Under the pieces are notes generated by a model that was given only the letters and a program-made list of their open reading frames with translations, was not told the DNA's origin and did no database searches. A stretch of DNA of 64,000 bases from Candidatus Dependentiae bacterium (lineage in GTDB: Bacteria > Babelota > Babeliae > Babelales > RVW-14), in the NCBI GenBank assembly GCA_018266175.1, contig JAFEAY010000025.1:186001-250000 (forward strand), read 5' to 3'. This document shows, in pieces, positions 23,365-33,150 of the stretch. Position numbers and translations under genes: made by a program. Positions within the stretch are counted from its first letter, which is position 1; each line of letters begins with the position of its first letter.

Positions 23365-24126
23365 TTACTGAAGTCTAAGTACTTGTTGATACCATGCATG
23401 AACGCGCTGGGTAAATTCTTGACGAGACTCACCAGGATTTATTGTAAATGGTTTACCAATCCGAATAGTGATAGGGTTACCAACACTTTGACAAATCAGA
23501 CTTCCCTTCGGGAATGCTTTGTGAAATCCACTGACTGCAATCGGGACAACAGGGCGCTGTAATCGTTCTGCCGCAATTGCAAACCCTTGATGAAATTCAT
23601 GAAGCTTGCCATCGGCATGACGCGTTCCTTCAGGAAAAATAAGCAGATGACGAGCGTGTCCTTGTACCCGTTCAATCGCCTGAATGAGCGCTTGAAGTGC
23701 TTTGCGAGGATTATTTCGCTGTACCACAACATGCATAATGCGAACTAAACGACCGAAAAATGGAATTTTTCCATAAAGTTCTTTACTCATCCATACGTGT
23801 GGGTAACAGCCAAGAAGCATATCAAATAAGGGGATATCAAAAGCTGATGTGTGGTTAGCAATAAAAACTGATGGCTGTTCTGGATAGGCTGGTAAATTTT
23901 CTTGTCCGTGAATAGTAATGGTTAAAAAGCTTGGGCGAATAACCATTGTTGCCATGTACTTGGTTATGAAAAAATAGAGTCGGTTATCATAACGCATTTT
24001 TTTAGGTAAAAAAGTGAATGGGTAAGCAAGGAGCGTGAATAAAGGTTGAAAAATTATCCAAGTGGCATACATGAACAAGCTTCTTAAAACATTAAGCAGA
24101 AAGATAAAGCTTTTTTTATTCAGCAT
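23365..24126 (-). CDS. plsC: 1-acyl-sn-glycerol-3-phosphate acyltransferase
   Basis: 253 residues. PlsC transfers an acyl chain to lysophosphatidate to make phosphatidate, the precursor of membrane phospholipids. Motif I is NHTSAFDIPL (catalytic His and Asp), motif III is LLIFPEGTRHADG, and motif IV is VVPIAVSG. An N-terminal hydrophobic segment anchors it to the inner membrane. ATG 24126 is chosen because AGGA stands 8 bases upstream; a TTG at 24156 would add ten residues and overlap the gene before. It closes a three-gene minus-strand unit with two membrane proteins. Confidence 0.93.
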   Translation of the reverse strand: MLNKKSFIFLLNVLRSLFMYATWIIFQPLFTLLAYPFTFLPKKMRYDNRLYFFITKYMATMVIRPSFLTITIHGQENLPAYPEQPSVFIANHTSAFDIPLFDMLLGCYPHVWMSKELYGKIPFFGRLVRIMHVVVQRNNPRKALQALIQAIERVQGHARHLLIFPEGTRHADGKLHEFHQGFAIAAERLQRPVVPIAVSGFHKAFPKGSLICQSVGNPITIRIGKPFTINPGESRQEFTQRVHAWYQQVLRLQ

Positions 24127-24130
24127 CTTA

Positions 24131-24997
24131 TTATTCCTGGTTAGCTTCTTGTTCAAAAAAACTGGTACTGTATTTTACATCACGTCGCTGGCGATATACG
24201 CAAAAAATAACACTAATCCATAGATATTCAAAAATAAAACGTAAATATTTAAAGGTGACCATAGCGACTGTAGACATTCCTGTTTTGGCAAGGTTTGTAA
24301 TTTCAATGCGTTGTGAAAGTGTTATTGATGAAAGGCCGCTATCAGGATTTGATCCAAAAACAATTAATCCAATTCCAAACTCAAGAGCCCACAAGGCTGA
24401 TAATAATGCAACAAAAACAGGAAGGTTATAAACAAGGAGGTTGATTGATTTTTCAACAGAAATAAAAACATCTTTGAGTGTAAAGTGTGAATCGAGCCAG
24501 TAGAAGGCGGTTAATAATTCAAGGACTCTCACGGTGAGTGTGATGGGTGCTGGAAATGAAGGGAGTTTTGTTATGCCCATACTGAGTAAAATGCAGAGTC
24601 CTAGTAACGTTAATCCAAAAATAAACATTGAAAATTGAAGATAGCGAAAAAAGTAATATTTAAAATATGAAATGGCGGGTGAAAAAGGCTCTTCTTTGCG
24701 AATGAAAAGTAGAAGTGCGCTATTGGCAACAAGGCCAATAACACTCAAAATAAACGAAATGATAATAAGCCCTGCAGGAAGGGTAACTGTTTTGTCTGCT
24801 GAAGGGGCAAGTCTTGTAAAAGTACCAACAACTGTTGCAAACAGAATGCCTTCTGCCAGGAGTAGCCAGTAAAAGTTGATTATCATGAGTGACATTGCAG
24901 CCCCATAAACCCAAGCTGAACGAAGGAGCATGGTTTTAAGCGAACCTGGCGTAAAAAAATATAATGATTTAATCCAATGATGAAGCAAGATACGCAT
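24131..24997 (-). CDS. Multi-pass membrane protein, hypothetical
   Basis: 288 residues with about six hydrophobic segments (YGAAMSLMIINFYWLLLAEG, LPAGLIIISFILSVIGLV, FSMFIFGLTLLGLCILLSMG and others). Not recognised. It ends 4 bases before plsC and starts 8 bases after the end of another membrane protein (25006-25749), so these three genes form an operon. A role in envelope lipid handling is suggested only by the plsC link. Confidence 0.75.
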   Translation of the reverse strand: MRILLHHWIKSLYFFTPGSLKTMLLRSAWVYGAAMSLMIINFYWLLLAEGILFATVVGTFTRLAPSADKTVTLPAGLIIISFILSVIGLVANSALLLFIRKEEPFSPAISYFKYYFFRYLQFSMFIFGLTLLGLCILLSMGITKLPSFPAPITLTVRVLELLTAFYWLDSHFTLKDVFISVEKSINLLVYNLPVFVALLSALWALEFGIGLIVFGSNPDSGLSSITLSQRIEITNLAKTGMSTVAMVTFKYLRFIFEYLWISVIFCVYRQRRDVKYSTSFFEQEANQE

Positions 24998-25005
24998 TAA
25001 ATTCC

Positions 25006-25749
25006 TTATTCAAAAAAGAGTGAGAAATGGCTGTGTTTAATTTTAGTATAAAGCACAGAGGTGAGTGCCGCATGGAGGCCTGAGGTAATGAGTGCCGCGA
25101 TAAGCCCAAGTATGCCTACCTGTAGATTTAAAGAGTAAACCAGGAGCGTTCCCAGTAAGCCAATAATAAATGAAAAGATAATCGAAATTGTGAAAATAAT
25201 CAGATTAAAAAGCATAATGCCAGGAAAAAAAGACCAGACAAGGGCAAAGCCTCGTTTAATGCTCGGTATTAAAGAGCTGAGTGAAAGGTCTGAATCAAGA
25301 AAGAAAAAGGTGCTGTAGTTCATAAAAATGAATAAAAAGTGACCAAGTAAAGAGCTTAATAAAGAAAGAACGAAATTATTTCCAAAGCTGAAAATATAGG
25401 GAAATGCTGAAAGTATAAAAATAATGAGTGCAGGGAAATATCTAAAAAAATAGCAAAAATCTTTACGTTCTACAGAAGGTCGAACTGCAAGTAAAAAATA
25501 AAAAAGGTACATATTCAATAATACGATTGATGAGTATAGGCAAATTTCGTGAAATATACCGGTGTTTTTATAAAGCGCCCCTATATTAAATGCAATAATT
25601 GCAACAATAAGCCACCAGAAATACTTTATGATAAGTCCTATTGCTCGAATAAAAGTATTGAGTGAAGCCAAAAATAGAAGCTTTGATGTGCTCCAGTGCA
25701 AGAGCCCCAGTGATTCTTGCCACAGGGATATGAGGGTTGATGATTCCAT
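25006..25749 (-). CDS. Multi-pass membrane protein, hypothetical
   Basis: 247 residues, about six transmembrane segments (IIKYFWWLIVAIIAFNIGAL, FPALIIFILSAFPYIFSF, LFNLIIFTISIIFSFIIGLL). The start at 25749 is supported by AAGGAG 8 bases upstream, the best ribosome-binding site of this operon. Similar overall build to the next gene (24131-24997), so they may be distant paralogs. No family recognised. Confidence 0.75.
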   Translation of the reverse strand: MESSTLISLWQESLGLLHWSTSKLLFLASLNTFIRAIGLIIKYFWWLIVAIIAFNIGALYKNTGIFHEICLYSSIVLLNMYLFYFLLAVRPSVERKDFCYFFRYFPALIIFILSAFPYIFSFGNNFVLSLLSSLLGHFLFIFMNYSTFFFLDSDLSLSSLIPSIKRGFALVWSFFPGIMLFNLIIFTISIIFSFIIGLLGTLLVYSLNLQVGILGLIAALITSGLHAALTSVLYTKIKHSHFSLFFE

Positions 25750-25942
25750 TGATCGAACTCCTTAAAATTTTACATCATTTAATAACTATATTTTTGACTG
25801 TTCTAGCCTGGAGTGTAAAAAAAATTAGAAAAAATGGAAAGCTTATCTCTGTCTCCTTGAAAGACTTGAATATTATTTACATATTGACAATGAATAAAGG
25901 CTCTCATTAAGCTAATGATAGTATTGCAGAAAAAAATTTTTT

Positions 25943-25971
25943 TTGACGAAAAGAGTGACACCTGGTAAAAG
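25943..25971 (+). promoter_or_regulatory. Possible topA promoter
   Basis: TTGACG at 25943-25948, 17-base spacer, TAAAAG at 25966-25971. Plausible but the -10 is weak. The rest of the 294-base gap 25750-26043 shows no gene. Confidence 0.35.
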
Positions 25972-26043
25972 AAAGGCTTGCAGCGCTTTAAAAAAAGAGT
26001 GCTGTTACGTGTTTTTAATTATTAACTGGGGATGGGCGGGGTT

Positions 26044-28326
26044 ATGGCACGAAAAAAGAAGAGCATGAAAGAAGACGGACGCAAGCTTATTATTGTAGAG
26101 TCTCCTGCAAAAATAAAAACAATTTCCAAGTTTCTGGGCAAAGATTTTAAGATTATGTCCACCGTTGGGCATATTATTGATTTGCCTGAACGTAAGCTTG
26201 GGATTACTCGAGACGAAAAAACTAAGAAAATTACCATTGATTATGTCGTAATCAAAGATAAAAAAGATATTATTAAGGATATTTGTAAACAGGCGCAGGA
26301 AAGCAGTGAAATCTTTTTGGCTTCTGACCCTGACCGTGAGGGAGAAATCATTTCTTGGCATATCGGTCAAGAAATTGAAAAAGTCTTTGCCGACCCTGAG
26401 CGTATTCATCGTATAACCTTTAACGAAATTACCAAAGATGCAATTATGCAGGCGATTTCGAATAAGGGTGATGTTAACGTTGATATGGTTAATGCTCAGC
26501 AAGCGCGTCGTATTTTAGACCGCTGGGTGGGCTATGAAGTATCACCTATCTTGTGGAAAAAAATTGCCAAAGGTCTTTCAGCAGGTCGGGTACAATCAGT
26601 TGCTTTGCTTCTGGTTTGTAAGCGCGATGCTGAAATTAATGCATTTAAGCCTGAAGAGTCATGGTCTGTACATGCTCTTTTCAAGACACCTGAGGGTGAG
26701 TTTCTTGCCGAGTTATCTAAAATAAGCGGTAAGGCTGTCGACTTAAAAAATAAAGAAGCGGCAGATAAGTTGCTTGAAAAGCTGACAAAAAGCCTCGCTT
26801 ATGTGGTCAGCAAAATAACCGATAAAAAACGGGCAAAAAATCCAACTCCTCCTTTTATGACGAGTACCTTACAACAGGATGCATACAACAAGCTTGGTTT
26901 TTCAGTTGATAAAACCATGAAGGTTGCACAGCATTTGTACGAAGGTGTGCCGCTAGCGGATAAAAATAGCCCAGAAGCATTGATTACCTACATGCGTACC
27001 GATTCGTTACGTATTTCAGATACGGCAATGACAGCTGTGCGCGGGTATATTAAAAAAGAATTTGGGGATGAATATCTTCCCAAGTCTGCTAACAACTATG
27101 GTAAAAAGGGTGCGCAAGACGCTCACGAAGCGATTCGTCCTATTGACGTGCGTATGACGCCTGACTTCTTGAAGAAGTATTTGGGCAAGGATGAAGCAAA
27201 GCTTTATGAGCTTATTTGGAAGCGCTTTGTTGCATCTCAAATGACTCCAGCTGAATATTTTCAACGCCAAGTGCTTGTTGAATCGGCACCCTATACGTTT
27301 CGTGCAACCGGATCAACTTTGATCTTTGACGGCTTTTTAAAAGTCTATTTAGTTGAAGATGATGAGAGTGAAGGCGCTGTAAAAATTCCTAAAGATATTA
27401 AAGAAGGGCTTGCTGTTAAATGTGCCAAGCTTGATCCCAAGCAACATTTCACGCAACCACCTCCACGCTATACTGAAGCAACCTTAGTTAAAGAGCTTGA
27501 AAAGCAGGGGATTGGTCGACCAAGTACCTTTGTAGCAACTATCTCAACCATTCTCAAGCGCGGATATGTTGATAAAGAAACTAAGCGCTTTATTCCAACC
27601 GAGCTTGGAAAAGCCGTTAATGAGATGCTTATAAAAAACTTACCTGATATTATTAACGTTACTTTCACTGCAAAAATGGAAGAAGACCTTGATAAAATAG
27701 CTCAGGGAGAAGCGGATCGTGATGATGTTTTGAACACTTTTTATGAGAAATTTTCTAAAGACCTTGAAGTCTTTGGTGGTAAAGAGGTTTCGCGAAAAGC
27801 AGTCCAAGTTGATATGGAATGTCCTGATTGCAAGAGTCCTCTTGTTGTTCGCTTTAGTCGAAATGGCGAGTTTTTAGGTTGTTCAAAGTTTCCCGAATGT
27901 AAATTTACTTCAAGTTTTACTCGAAATGAAGACGGAAAAATTGTGCTTTCAGACGAATCAGAACAATCCCAAAGTGTTGATATCAAGTGTCCAAACTGTA
28001 GTCGACAATTGGTTAAAAAAATTGGCCGATTTGGTCCCTTCTTATCATGCCCTGGTTACCCAGATTGTAAGTATATTCACCAAGAGTCGCTTAAAATGCC
28101 GTGTCCAAAATGTGGAAATAAGTTACTTAAGCGTCGCTGGAAAGGTGGAACTTTTTGGGGATGTGCTGGCTACCCAACCTGTAATTTTTCAATCTTTGGA
28201 GCTGTTCAAGACGAAGCGTGTCCAAAATGCAAATCACCCTATTTGTTGATTGTTAAAGATAAGGATGGAAATACAACCTTCTCATGTCCTGACAAGGCCT
28301 GTGGGTTTAGTAAACAAAGTGAATAA
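26044..28326 (+). CDS. topA: DNA topoisomerase I (type IA)
   Basis: 760 residues. Relaxes negative supercoils by single-strand passage. The TOPRIM domain opens with KLIIVESPAKIKTISKFLG and has the acidic motif ASDPDREGEIISW. The catalytic Tyr is in LITYMRTDSLRIS. The region ends with four zinc ribbons, beginning near residues 605, 654, 688 and 724 with C-x2-C knuckles CPDC, CPNC, CPKC, CPKC. Together with length, this is a full bacterial TopA. I chose ATG 26044 (MARKKKSMK); an ATG at 26032 in the same frame is possible but abuts its GGGG. Ends against convergent msbA with a shared terminator. Confidence 0.95.
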   Translation: MARKKKSMKEDGRKLIIVESPAKIKTISKFLGKDFKIMSTVGHIIDLPERKLGITRDEKTKKITIDYVVIKDKKDIIKDICKQAQESSEIFLASDPDREGEIISWHIGQEIEKVFADPERIHRITFNEITKDAIMQAISNKGDVNVDMVNAQQARRILDRWVGYEVSPILWKKIAKGLSAGRVQSVALLLVCKRDAEINAFKPEESWSVHALFKTPEGEFLAELSKISGKAVDLKNKEAADKLLEKLTKSLAYVVSKITDKKRAKNPTPPFMTSTLQQDAYNKLGFSVDKTMKVAQHLYEGVPLADKNSPEALITYMRTDSLRISDTAMTAVRGYIKKEFGDEYLPKSANNYGKKGAQDAHEAIRPIDVRMTPDFLKKYLGKDEAKLYELIWKRFVASQMTPAEYFQRQVLVESAPYTFRATGSTLIFDGFLKVYLVEDDESEGAVKIPKDIKEGLAVKCAKLDPKQHFTQPPPRYTEATLVKELEKQGIGRPSTFVATISTILKRGYVDKETKRFIPTELGKAVNEMLIKNLPDIINVTFTAKMEEDLDKIAQGEADRDDVLNTFYEKFSKDLEVFGGKEVSRKAVQVDMECPDCKSPLVVRFSRNGEFLGCSKFPECKFTSSFTRNEDGKIVLSDESEQSQSVDIKCPNCSRQLVKKIGRFGPFLSCPGYPDCKYIHQESLKMPCPKCGNKLLKRRWKGGTFWGCAGYPTCNFSIFGAVQDEACPKCKSPYLLIVKDKDGNTTFSCPDKACGFSKQSE

Positions 28327-28345
28327 TCGCTTATAAAAAAAATAC

Positions 28346-28378
28346 GATAATAAAAAATGGCCAGCAACTGCTGGCCAT
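28346..28378. terminator. Bidirectional terminator between topA and msbA
   Basis: Arms ATGGCCAGC (28357-28365) and its complement (28370-28378). Read on the minus strand they are followed by TTTTTTATTAT, so this mainly terminates msbA. A second perfect palindrome, ACATTTAATAT / ATATTAAATGT, lies beside it at 28380-28403. Confidence 0.8.
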
Positions 28379-28412
28379 AACATTTAATATGTATATTAAA
28401 TGTACAAAGTAT

Positions 28413-30110
28413 TTAACCAAGTGTATTAAATGGTTCTTTGAGGAACTCATGCACAGAATTTCTTGCTGGTTCTGTAACTGCTTGGTTATGAAGAACAAAA
28501 ATGCGATCAGCATTTTCAAGCATTTGAGGTCTATGAGAAACAATAATTAATGTTTTTTTATTGCGAAGATCTTCAATGGCCTGTCTAATCATAAGTTCAG
28601 ATTCTTGATCAAGTGCAGAAGTTGCTTCGTCAAAAATTAAAATTTCAGGGTCTTTGAGTAAGGCTCGAGCAATAGTCAAACGTTGCTTCTGTCCACCAGA
28701 AAGCAGGGTGCCATTTTCGCCAACTTCCGTTTTATATCCATCAGGAAGCTTTTGAATAAATTCATCAGCGTGTGCAGCTTTGCACGCGGTAACAACTTGT
28801 TCAAAGGTTGCATTCGGTTTTGCGTACAAAATATTATTCAAAACCGTATCGTTGAAGAGGAAAGTTCTTTGGCCTACATAGCCAATCCGGCTACGTAAGC
28901 TTGCAAGCGAAACTTTAGTAATGTCATGACCATCAATGGTAATTTTTCCTGAGGTAGGTGTGACAAAGCCAAGGAGTAGATCACAAAAGGTACTCTTCCC
29001 GGAGCCTGAAGGACCGATAATTCCAATACTTTCGCCTCGGTTAATACGGAGCGAAACATTATCTAAAATTTGTGTTTTATCATAACCAAAAGAGAGAGCA
29101 TCGAGTTTGATTGTATGAGAAAATGCAGGAAGCTCTTCTTCTCGATTGTAGGTTGATGGATATGCTGTGTCCATAATCGAAAAAATGCGTTCAGCAGCCG
29201 CAATGCTATACTGGACTTCAGAGTAGACCGATACAATTTTTTTGAGTGGTTGGTAGGACAGAAGAACAGCAGCAACAATAGCAGTGAGTTGTCCTGCGGT
29301 TAGAACTCCGGAAAGCACCTGTTGTACAGCAACAAAAAAAACAAAGCTTCCACCCGTTACGGCAATAATTTCGATAAGAGCTGGGGCCATTGCATCAATG
29401 TGTACATCGTTCATAATTGACTGAAAGCATCGTTCTAGATGTGTTTTGAATCGGTTTGTTTCTATTTGCTCAGCATTAAAAGCCTTAATTTCCCGAATTC
29501 CAATAATTGCTTCTTGGAGCATTGAGCTGATGCTTCCCATTTGTCGCTGAATAGTTGTAGCGGCTCGTTTGCGTGCTGAGCCCATTTTTTTAATAACAAA
29601 TCCAATAATCGGACCAACAATGAGCATGAGCAAGGCAAGTTGCCAGTTTTGTGTAAATGCAAGACAGAGTAAAAATGATGCTTCAAAAAAGCTTCGAATG
29701 CCGTCTTTAATAGCAAGCGAGGCACCATTTTGAATCATCTGAATATCATTAAGAAAGTGGGCCATGAGTTGGCCGGTGCTGTTATGTTGAAAAAAGACTA
29801 AGGGAAAGTGAACAATTTTGGAAAATAAATCATAACGGACATCATTAATAACTCTGGTTCCAACCCAGTTCATATAGTACCCGGTGAGGTACATAAAAAG
29901 TGCTTTAAGCGCAAAGATTATAATAAATCCCCCGATAAAAGGAATAATGAGGTGGCTAAATTGTTTAATAAAAATTTCATCAATCGTTTGCTTGAGCAGC
30001 CAAACCGGAACTGCTGAAGCTATGCCAAAAAGCGAAGCGGTAAGCAATGAGATGCCCAGCTGCTGCCAATAGCGTTTGGTATAAGAAAGTATGCGATTAA
30101 GTGTGTTCAT
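28413..30110 (-). CDS. msbA: ABC exporter, MsbA-like lipid flippase
   Basis: 565 residues. A six-helix transmembrane domain (residues about 1-310) is fused to an ATPase with Walker A GPSGSGKSTF, signature LLSGGQKQRLTIARALL, Walker B ILIFDEATSALD and H-loop IIVSHRP. The first cytoplasmic loop (VINDVRYDLFSKIVHFPLVF) and the FQHNSTGQLMAHFLNDI segment are typical of MsbA/LmrA half-transporters. MsbA flips lipid A core across the inner membrane, but similar half-transporters export other lipids or drugs, so the substrate is not proven. It stands alone and ends at a shared terminator with topA. Confidence 0.85.
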   Translation of the reverse strand: MNTLNRILSYTKRYWQQLGISLLTASLFGIASAVPVWLLKQTIDEIFIKQFSHLIIPFIGGFIIIFALKALFMYLTGYYMNWVGTRVINDVRYDLFSKIVHFPLVFFQHNSTGQLMAHFLNDIQMIQNGASLAIKDGIRSFFEASFLLCLAFTQNWQLALLMLIVGPIIGFVIKKMGSARKRAATTIQRQMGSISSMLQEAIIGIREIKAFNAEQIETNRFKTHLERCFQSIMNDVHIDAMAPALIEIIAVTGGSFVFFVAVQQVLSGVLTAGQLTAIVAAVLLSYQPLKKIVSVYSEVQYSIAAAERIFSIMDTAYPSTYNREEELPAFSHTIKLDALSFGYDKTQILDNVSLRINRGESIGIIGPSGSGKSTFCDLLLGFVTPTSGKITIDGHDITKVSLASLRSRIGYVGQRTFLFNDTVLNNILYAKPNATFEQVVTACKAAHADEFIQKLPDGYKTEVGENGTLLSGGQKQRLTIARALLKDPEILIFDEATSALDQESELMIRQAIEDLRNKKTLIIVSHRPQMLENADRIFVLHNQAVTEPARNSVHEFLKEPFNTLG

Positions 30111-30310
30111 AGAGGGAATTCTTGCTCATGAAAAAATATCATTTTAGTACAACACGTTTAGCTTAAAGCATTTTAAGAGTATGAACAATAGATTTTCCTG
30201 GCACATAAGTCCTCAAACCTATAAAAACTTAAATAGTTTATTTTCAAATAGATTATTCAATTTTTTACATTGATGTATTAATTTCATTTTACCGTACCTG
30301 TATGAGGCGC

Positions 30311-30338
30311 TTGATTCACTCCTTAATTTCTATACAAT
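30311..30338 (+). promoter_or_regulatory. Probable promoter of the 30400-31717 secreted pair
   Basis: TTGATT at 30311-30316, 16-base spacer, TACAAT at 30333-30338, 62 bases before the first ATG. The surrounding 289-base gap (30111-30399) holds no gene that I can see. Confidence 0.45.
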
Positions 30339-30399
30339 CAATAATGAATGGTGAGAGTAAAAGGTTAAAGCGATAGAGTTGGTTTCAAGGAGATTTGTA

Positions 30400-31122
30400 A
30401 TGAAAAGAAACGGTGTATTGCTTGTAACAGGCAGTCTTTTTATTTGTGCTGGATTGTATGCGCAAGATGTGGTCAATAACCGCTATTCAGACGATGACTT
30501 GTTCAATAAAGAAGCACTTGATCGCATGATTCCTCTGAATGGAACATGTATTAAAAAAGCCGCACCATCGATTCACTCAGAGCCCCTTAAAAATCAATTT
30601 GAAATTCAAGAGCTTGATGGCCTTATTGGTGCTCTTGATGAGCTTGAGGTTGCTTTACAGCCCCAAGTTGTTGAAAAAAAATCTGAAGAATGTGCAGTTC
30701 AAGATCCAAAACTTGATACTCGACATGCTGAGGCAATTATCAAGCATGTTGCTGAACTAGAACTATTAGCACAACGCCTTTTTGAAGAAGCATTACCGTT
30801 AGTTAAAAAGAGAAGTTATGGCTATTTATGGCGTGACCTTGGAAATGCAACGACAAAGATTTGGAGTGAGGATTTAGCAAAGCAAGTTTTTTACCATCCA
30901 AGTTTTAGGCTTCTTAATCCTAAGGCTCAGCAAGACCTTATCCTTGCATTGAATAAGAGATTTACTGAATATTTTAGATCTTTTGTCATGCAAAATGCGC
31001 GTAATGAAGTTCAAGCAAAAGATGACTTTGCTCGATTCTATAAAACAGTTCCAAAGCTTATGCTTAAAGTATTAAAACAACATTATCGAACACTTGACGT
31101 ATCGATGATTGATAATAAATAA
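30400..31122 (+). CDS. Secreted hypothetical protein, paralog of the next gene
   Basis: 240 residues. Signal peptide of about 20 residues ends LYA. The mature protein is helical and charged. Its last 40 residues (VPKLMLKVLKQHYRTLDVSMI) resemble the end of the following gene (ISAFVFQELKKYYPTLDESIL), so the two are diverged duplicates. ATG 30400 is chosen for its clear AAGGAG 7 bases upstream; a TTG at 30379 is in frame without support. No known domain. Confidence 0.75.
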   Translation: MKRNGVLLVTGSLFICAGLYAQDVVNNRYSDDDLFNKEALDRMIPLNGTCIKKAAPSIHSEPLKNQFEIQELDGLIGALDELEVALQPQVVEKKSEECAVQDPKLDTRHAEAIIKHVAELELLAQRLFEEALPLVKKRSYGYLWRDLGNATTKIWSEDLAKQVFYHPSFRLLNPKAQQDLILALNKRFTEYFRSFVMQNARNEVQAKDDFARFYKTVPKLMLKVLKQHYRTLDVSMIDNK

Positions 31123-31207
31123 AAAAAGTAAGTGAAGCGTAGGAATGAAATGGTGCAGTGCTTTAGGGAGCACTGACCAAAGTGGTATTTTTTTGTGGGG
31201 GGATAGA

Positions 31208-31717
31208 ATGTCCAAGCGTTTATTTATTTTGTTTTTGTGTGGTGTTATTGCAGGTTCAGTAGTTGCAGATCAACAAGAAATTTTGAGCTCAATAGTTCGT
31301 GAACTTGAAGGTGTGCAAGAAATTGTAAGGACCTTCCAGGATATGGCTGTGCATATTTGTCCAATTATTGATCAGGAAGTTGCAGCAGTCGATCCAAAGA
31401 TGAGTTATGAAGAAGCTTCTTGGCAAGTCCGTTGGAATGTGAGTCAAGCCGTTGTTGCTTTCGCATGGCGCCCGGCCGATCCTGAAATATGTCAGGTGTT
31501 TAATGAACGAATTGATCAAGTTCCCATGGAAATAGAAGATGTCGTTATGAATGCAGTAGATAGAGTGAATGATGATTTCGCTGTGGCTTTCGAGCAGATT
31601 ACAGACATCAAGGTGGCAGGGGAAGCAATGAAGGAGTACTACAAAAAAATTTCAGCGTTTGTTTTTCAAGAACTCAAGAAATATTATCCAACTCTTGATG
31701 AATCAATTTTGAATTAA
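31208..31717 (+). CDS. Secreted hypothetical protein, paralog of the previous gene
   Basis: 169 residues. Signal peptide ends SVVA. All-helical mature part. It shares the C-terminal LKKYYPTLDESIL motif with the protein encoded just upstream. ATG 31208 is chosen because a GGGGG box stands 5 bases before it and it starts the signal peptide; an ATG at 31145 would place 21 odd residues in front. Function unknown. Confidence 0.75.
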   Translation: MSKRLFILFLCGVIAGSVVADQQEILSSIVRELEGVQEIVRTFQDMAVHICPIIDQEVAAVDPKMSYEEASWQVRWNVSQAVVAFAWRPADPEICQVFNERIDQVPMEIEDVVMNAVDRVNDDFAVAFEQITDIKVAGEAMKEYYKKISAFVFQELKKYYPTLDESILN

Positions 31718-31744
31718 CAAACATTACAGTCGTTAAAAAAGATT

Positions 31745-31768
31745 AAGGCGCGAGAAATCGCGCCTTTT
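31745..31768. terminator. Bidirectional terminator
   Basis: AAGGCGCGA (31745-31753), loop GAAA, complement TCGCGCCTT (31758-31766), with TT continuing to 31768 on the plus strand. It separates the plus-strand secreted pair from the convergent ankyrin gene. Confidence 0.85.
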
Positions 31769-32491
31769 CTACTCACGAACAGCTTGGATTAATAACTCCG
31801 CAATCTCTTCATTATGCGTAGCTCTTGCCACTTCAAGTGGCGTCGTTTGCCCATTGCTTTGCCTAAGATCAAGCATAGCTCTAAGTTCTTCAGGGCTGTT
31901 TTTGAGTATTTCCAGAATATAATGAACCGCTTCAATATTATTCCAAAAAGCAGCCCAGTGAAGAGCGTTACGATTGAAAGCCCCTATAATATTAGGTGTG
32001 ATAATTTCAAGCTCACACAGACTTTTAAAAATATTGATTTGCTGATTCCAAAAGAGGGGCCACTGCCAAAAACTTGCATCAATATTAAGCAGTGCTTCTC
32101 GATTGATAATCTCTTGAGCAGCTTGTTTGCCATCACGTTCTAGTGTGCTTTTATAATAGTCCAATATTGTTTGAGCATCCTCTTTTTGTGCGTATCTAAG
32201 CGTGTTATAAAAATTTTGCGTATTAAGTGGGATTTCAACGGCAGGTCTAATCTGTTGAAGATTTATCAATTCTTCTTCATCGCGTGAGCATGGGCTTACG
32301 TTATGAATAGACTCTTTTGTTTCTTCATTGTCACTTGCAGAGCAATTAAGAAGTTCATGAATAAATTCATCAGGGCTTTGGTCAGAATGTCTGCCAGGAA
32401 TCTCTTCGTAAAACATGGCGTGAAGTTGAGAAATATGTGAAAAACTAGAGAGTATGAGTCCACTTATAAAGAGGCAATAGTTGAGGTTCAT
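31769..32491 (-). CDS. Secreted ankyrin-repeat protein
   Basis: 240 residues. Signal peptide ends QLHA and is followed directly by Met. The first 100 mature residues are acidic and unassigned. The C-terminal third contains ankyrin units (NRNALHWAAFWNNIEAVHYI and TTPLEVARATHNEEIAELLI). Start at 32491 has GGGAGAC close upstream. Upstream it shares a 45-base element with the other minus-strand ankyrin gene at 33496-34254. Probably a secreted binding protein; target unknown. Confidence 0.8.
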   Translation of the reverse strand: MNLNYCLFISGLILSSFSHISQLHAMFYEEIPGRHSDQSPDEFIHELLNCSASDNEETKESIHNVSPCSRDEEELINLQQIRPAVEIPLNTQNFYNTLRYAQKEDAQTILDYYKSTLERDGKQAAQEIINREALLNIDASFWQWPLFWNQQINIFKSLCELEIITPNIIGAFNRNALHWAAFWNNIEAVHYILEILKNSPEELRAMLDLRQSNGQTTPLEVARATHNEEIAELLIQAVRE

Positions 32492-32566
32492 ATGTCTCCC
32501 TAATAAAAAATTAAATAAACTTTATATGTACACTACGCTTTTTGGGGGTTAGAATTTTTTCATTTC

Positions 32567-32611
32567 TTAAGCATGACGAAAAGCCTCTAGTTGCTGCAAG
32601 TAAAATGAATG
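32567..32611 (-). promoter_or_regulatory. Upstream element shared by two ankyrin genes, copy A
   Basis: 45 bases, 76 bases before the ankyrin gene start. It matches 34302-34346 at 35 of 45 positions with no gap; the best-conserved blocks are TTAAGCATG and GCAAGTAAAAT. The rest of the gap 32492-32760 has no gene. Role unknown: shared promoter, operator, or remnant of a common ancestral duplication. Confidence 0.5.
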
Positions 32612-32760
32612 CGGGGGGCGCAGTGTATTACATCATAGGCAAAATTATACAATACTTGATCAAGCACTCTTGAATAGATAGACTTGAATCCAAATACAAA
32701 ATAGCAATAAAGTGACAAAGAGATATTAAGAAATTTTGAATCAATCAGGGGAGAAGAGCT

Positions 32761-33150
32761 TTGATTATTGAAAATGTTTACATAACCCCCTTGCTTAAAG
32801 CATTCAAAAAGTTCGAAACTTTTAGAAAAAATACTATTACTGAGCAAGAAAAAGCGGGTGCTATTCAAGCATTTGAGTACTGCTTTGAATTAACTTGGAA
32901 GATCATGAAGAAGCTGCTTCAAGAGCGAGGAAAAATTGCAAATTCTCCCAAAGAAGCATTTCGTATGGCAGCGTTAGAAGGTTTTATTGGGGATCCTGAA
33001 GTTTGGTTTAATTTTTTAAAAATGCGTAATTTGACGGTGCATACCTACGAAGAAGATGAAGCTGATAAAGTTATTGAAATTTTGCCTCTTTTTTCACAAG
33101 AGATTTTTTCGTTTCTTGCAAGTATAGGTGTTCATGATGTTAGTTCTTGA
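32761..33150 (+). CDS. HEPN-family nucleotidyltransferase partner (HI0074-like)
   Basis: 129 residues. Four-helix HEPN protein of the nucleotidyltransferase-substrate-binding family: AGAIQAFEYCFELTWKIMKK and the RX4H motif in RNLTVHTYEE. HEPN proteins of this type act as RNase toxins whose activity is blocked by the MNT partner encoded next. Start is an unusual TTG at 32761, supported by GGGGAG 7 bases upstream; no in-frame ATG is near. The next gene overlaps its end by 17 bases. Confidence 0.85.
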   Translation: MIIENVYITPLLKAFKKFETFRKNTITEQEKAGAIQAFEYCFELTWKIMKKLLQERGKIANSPKEAFRMAALEGFIGDPEVWFNFLKMRNLTVHTYEEDEADKVIEILPLFSQEIFSFLASIGVHDVSS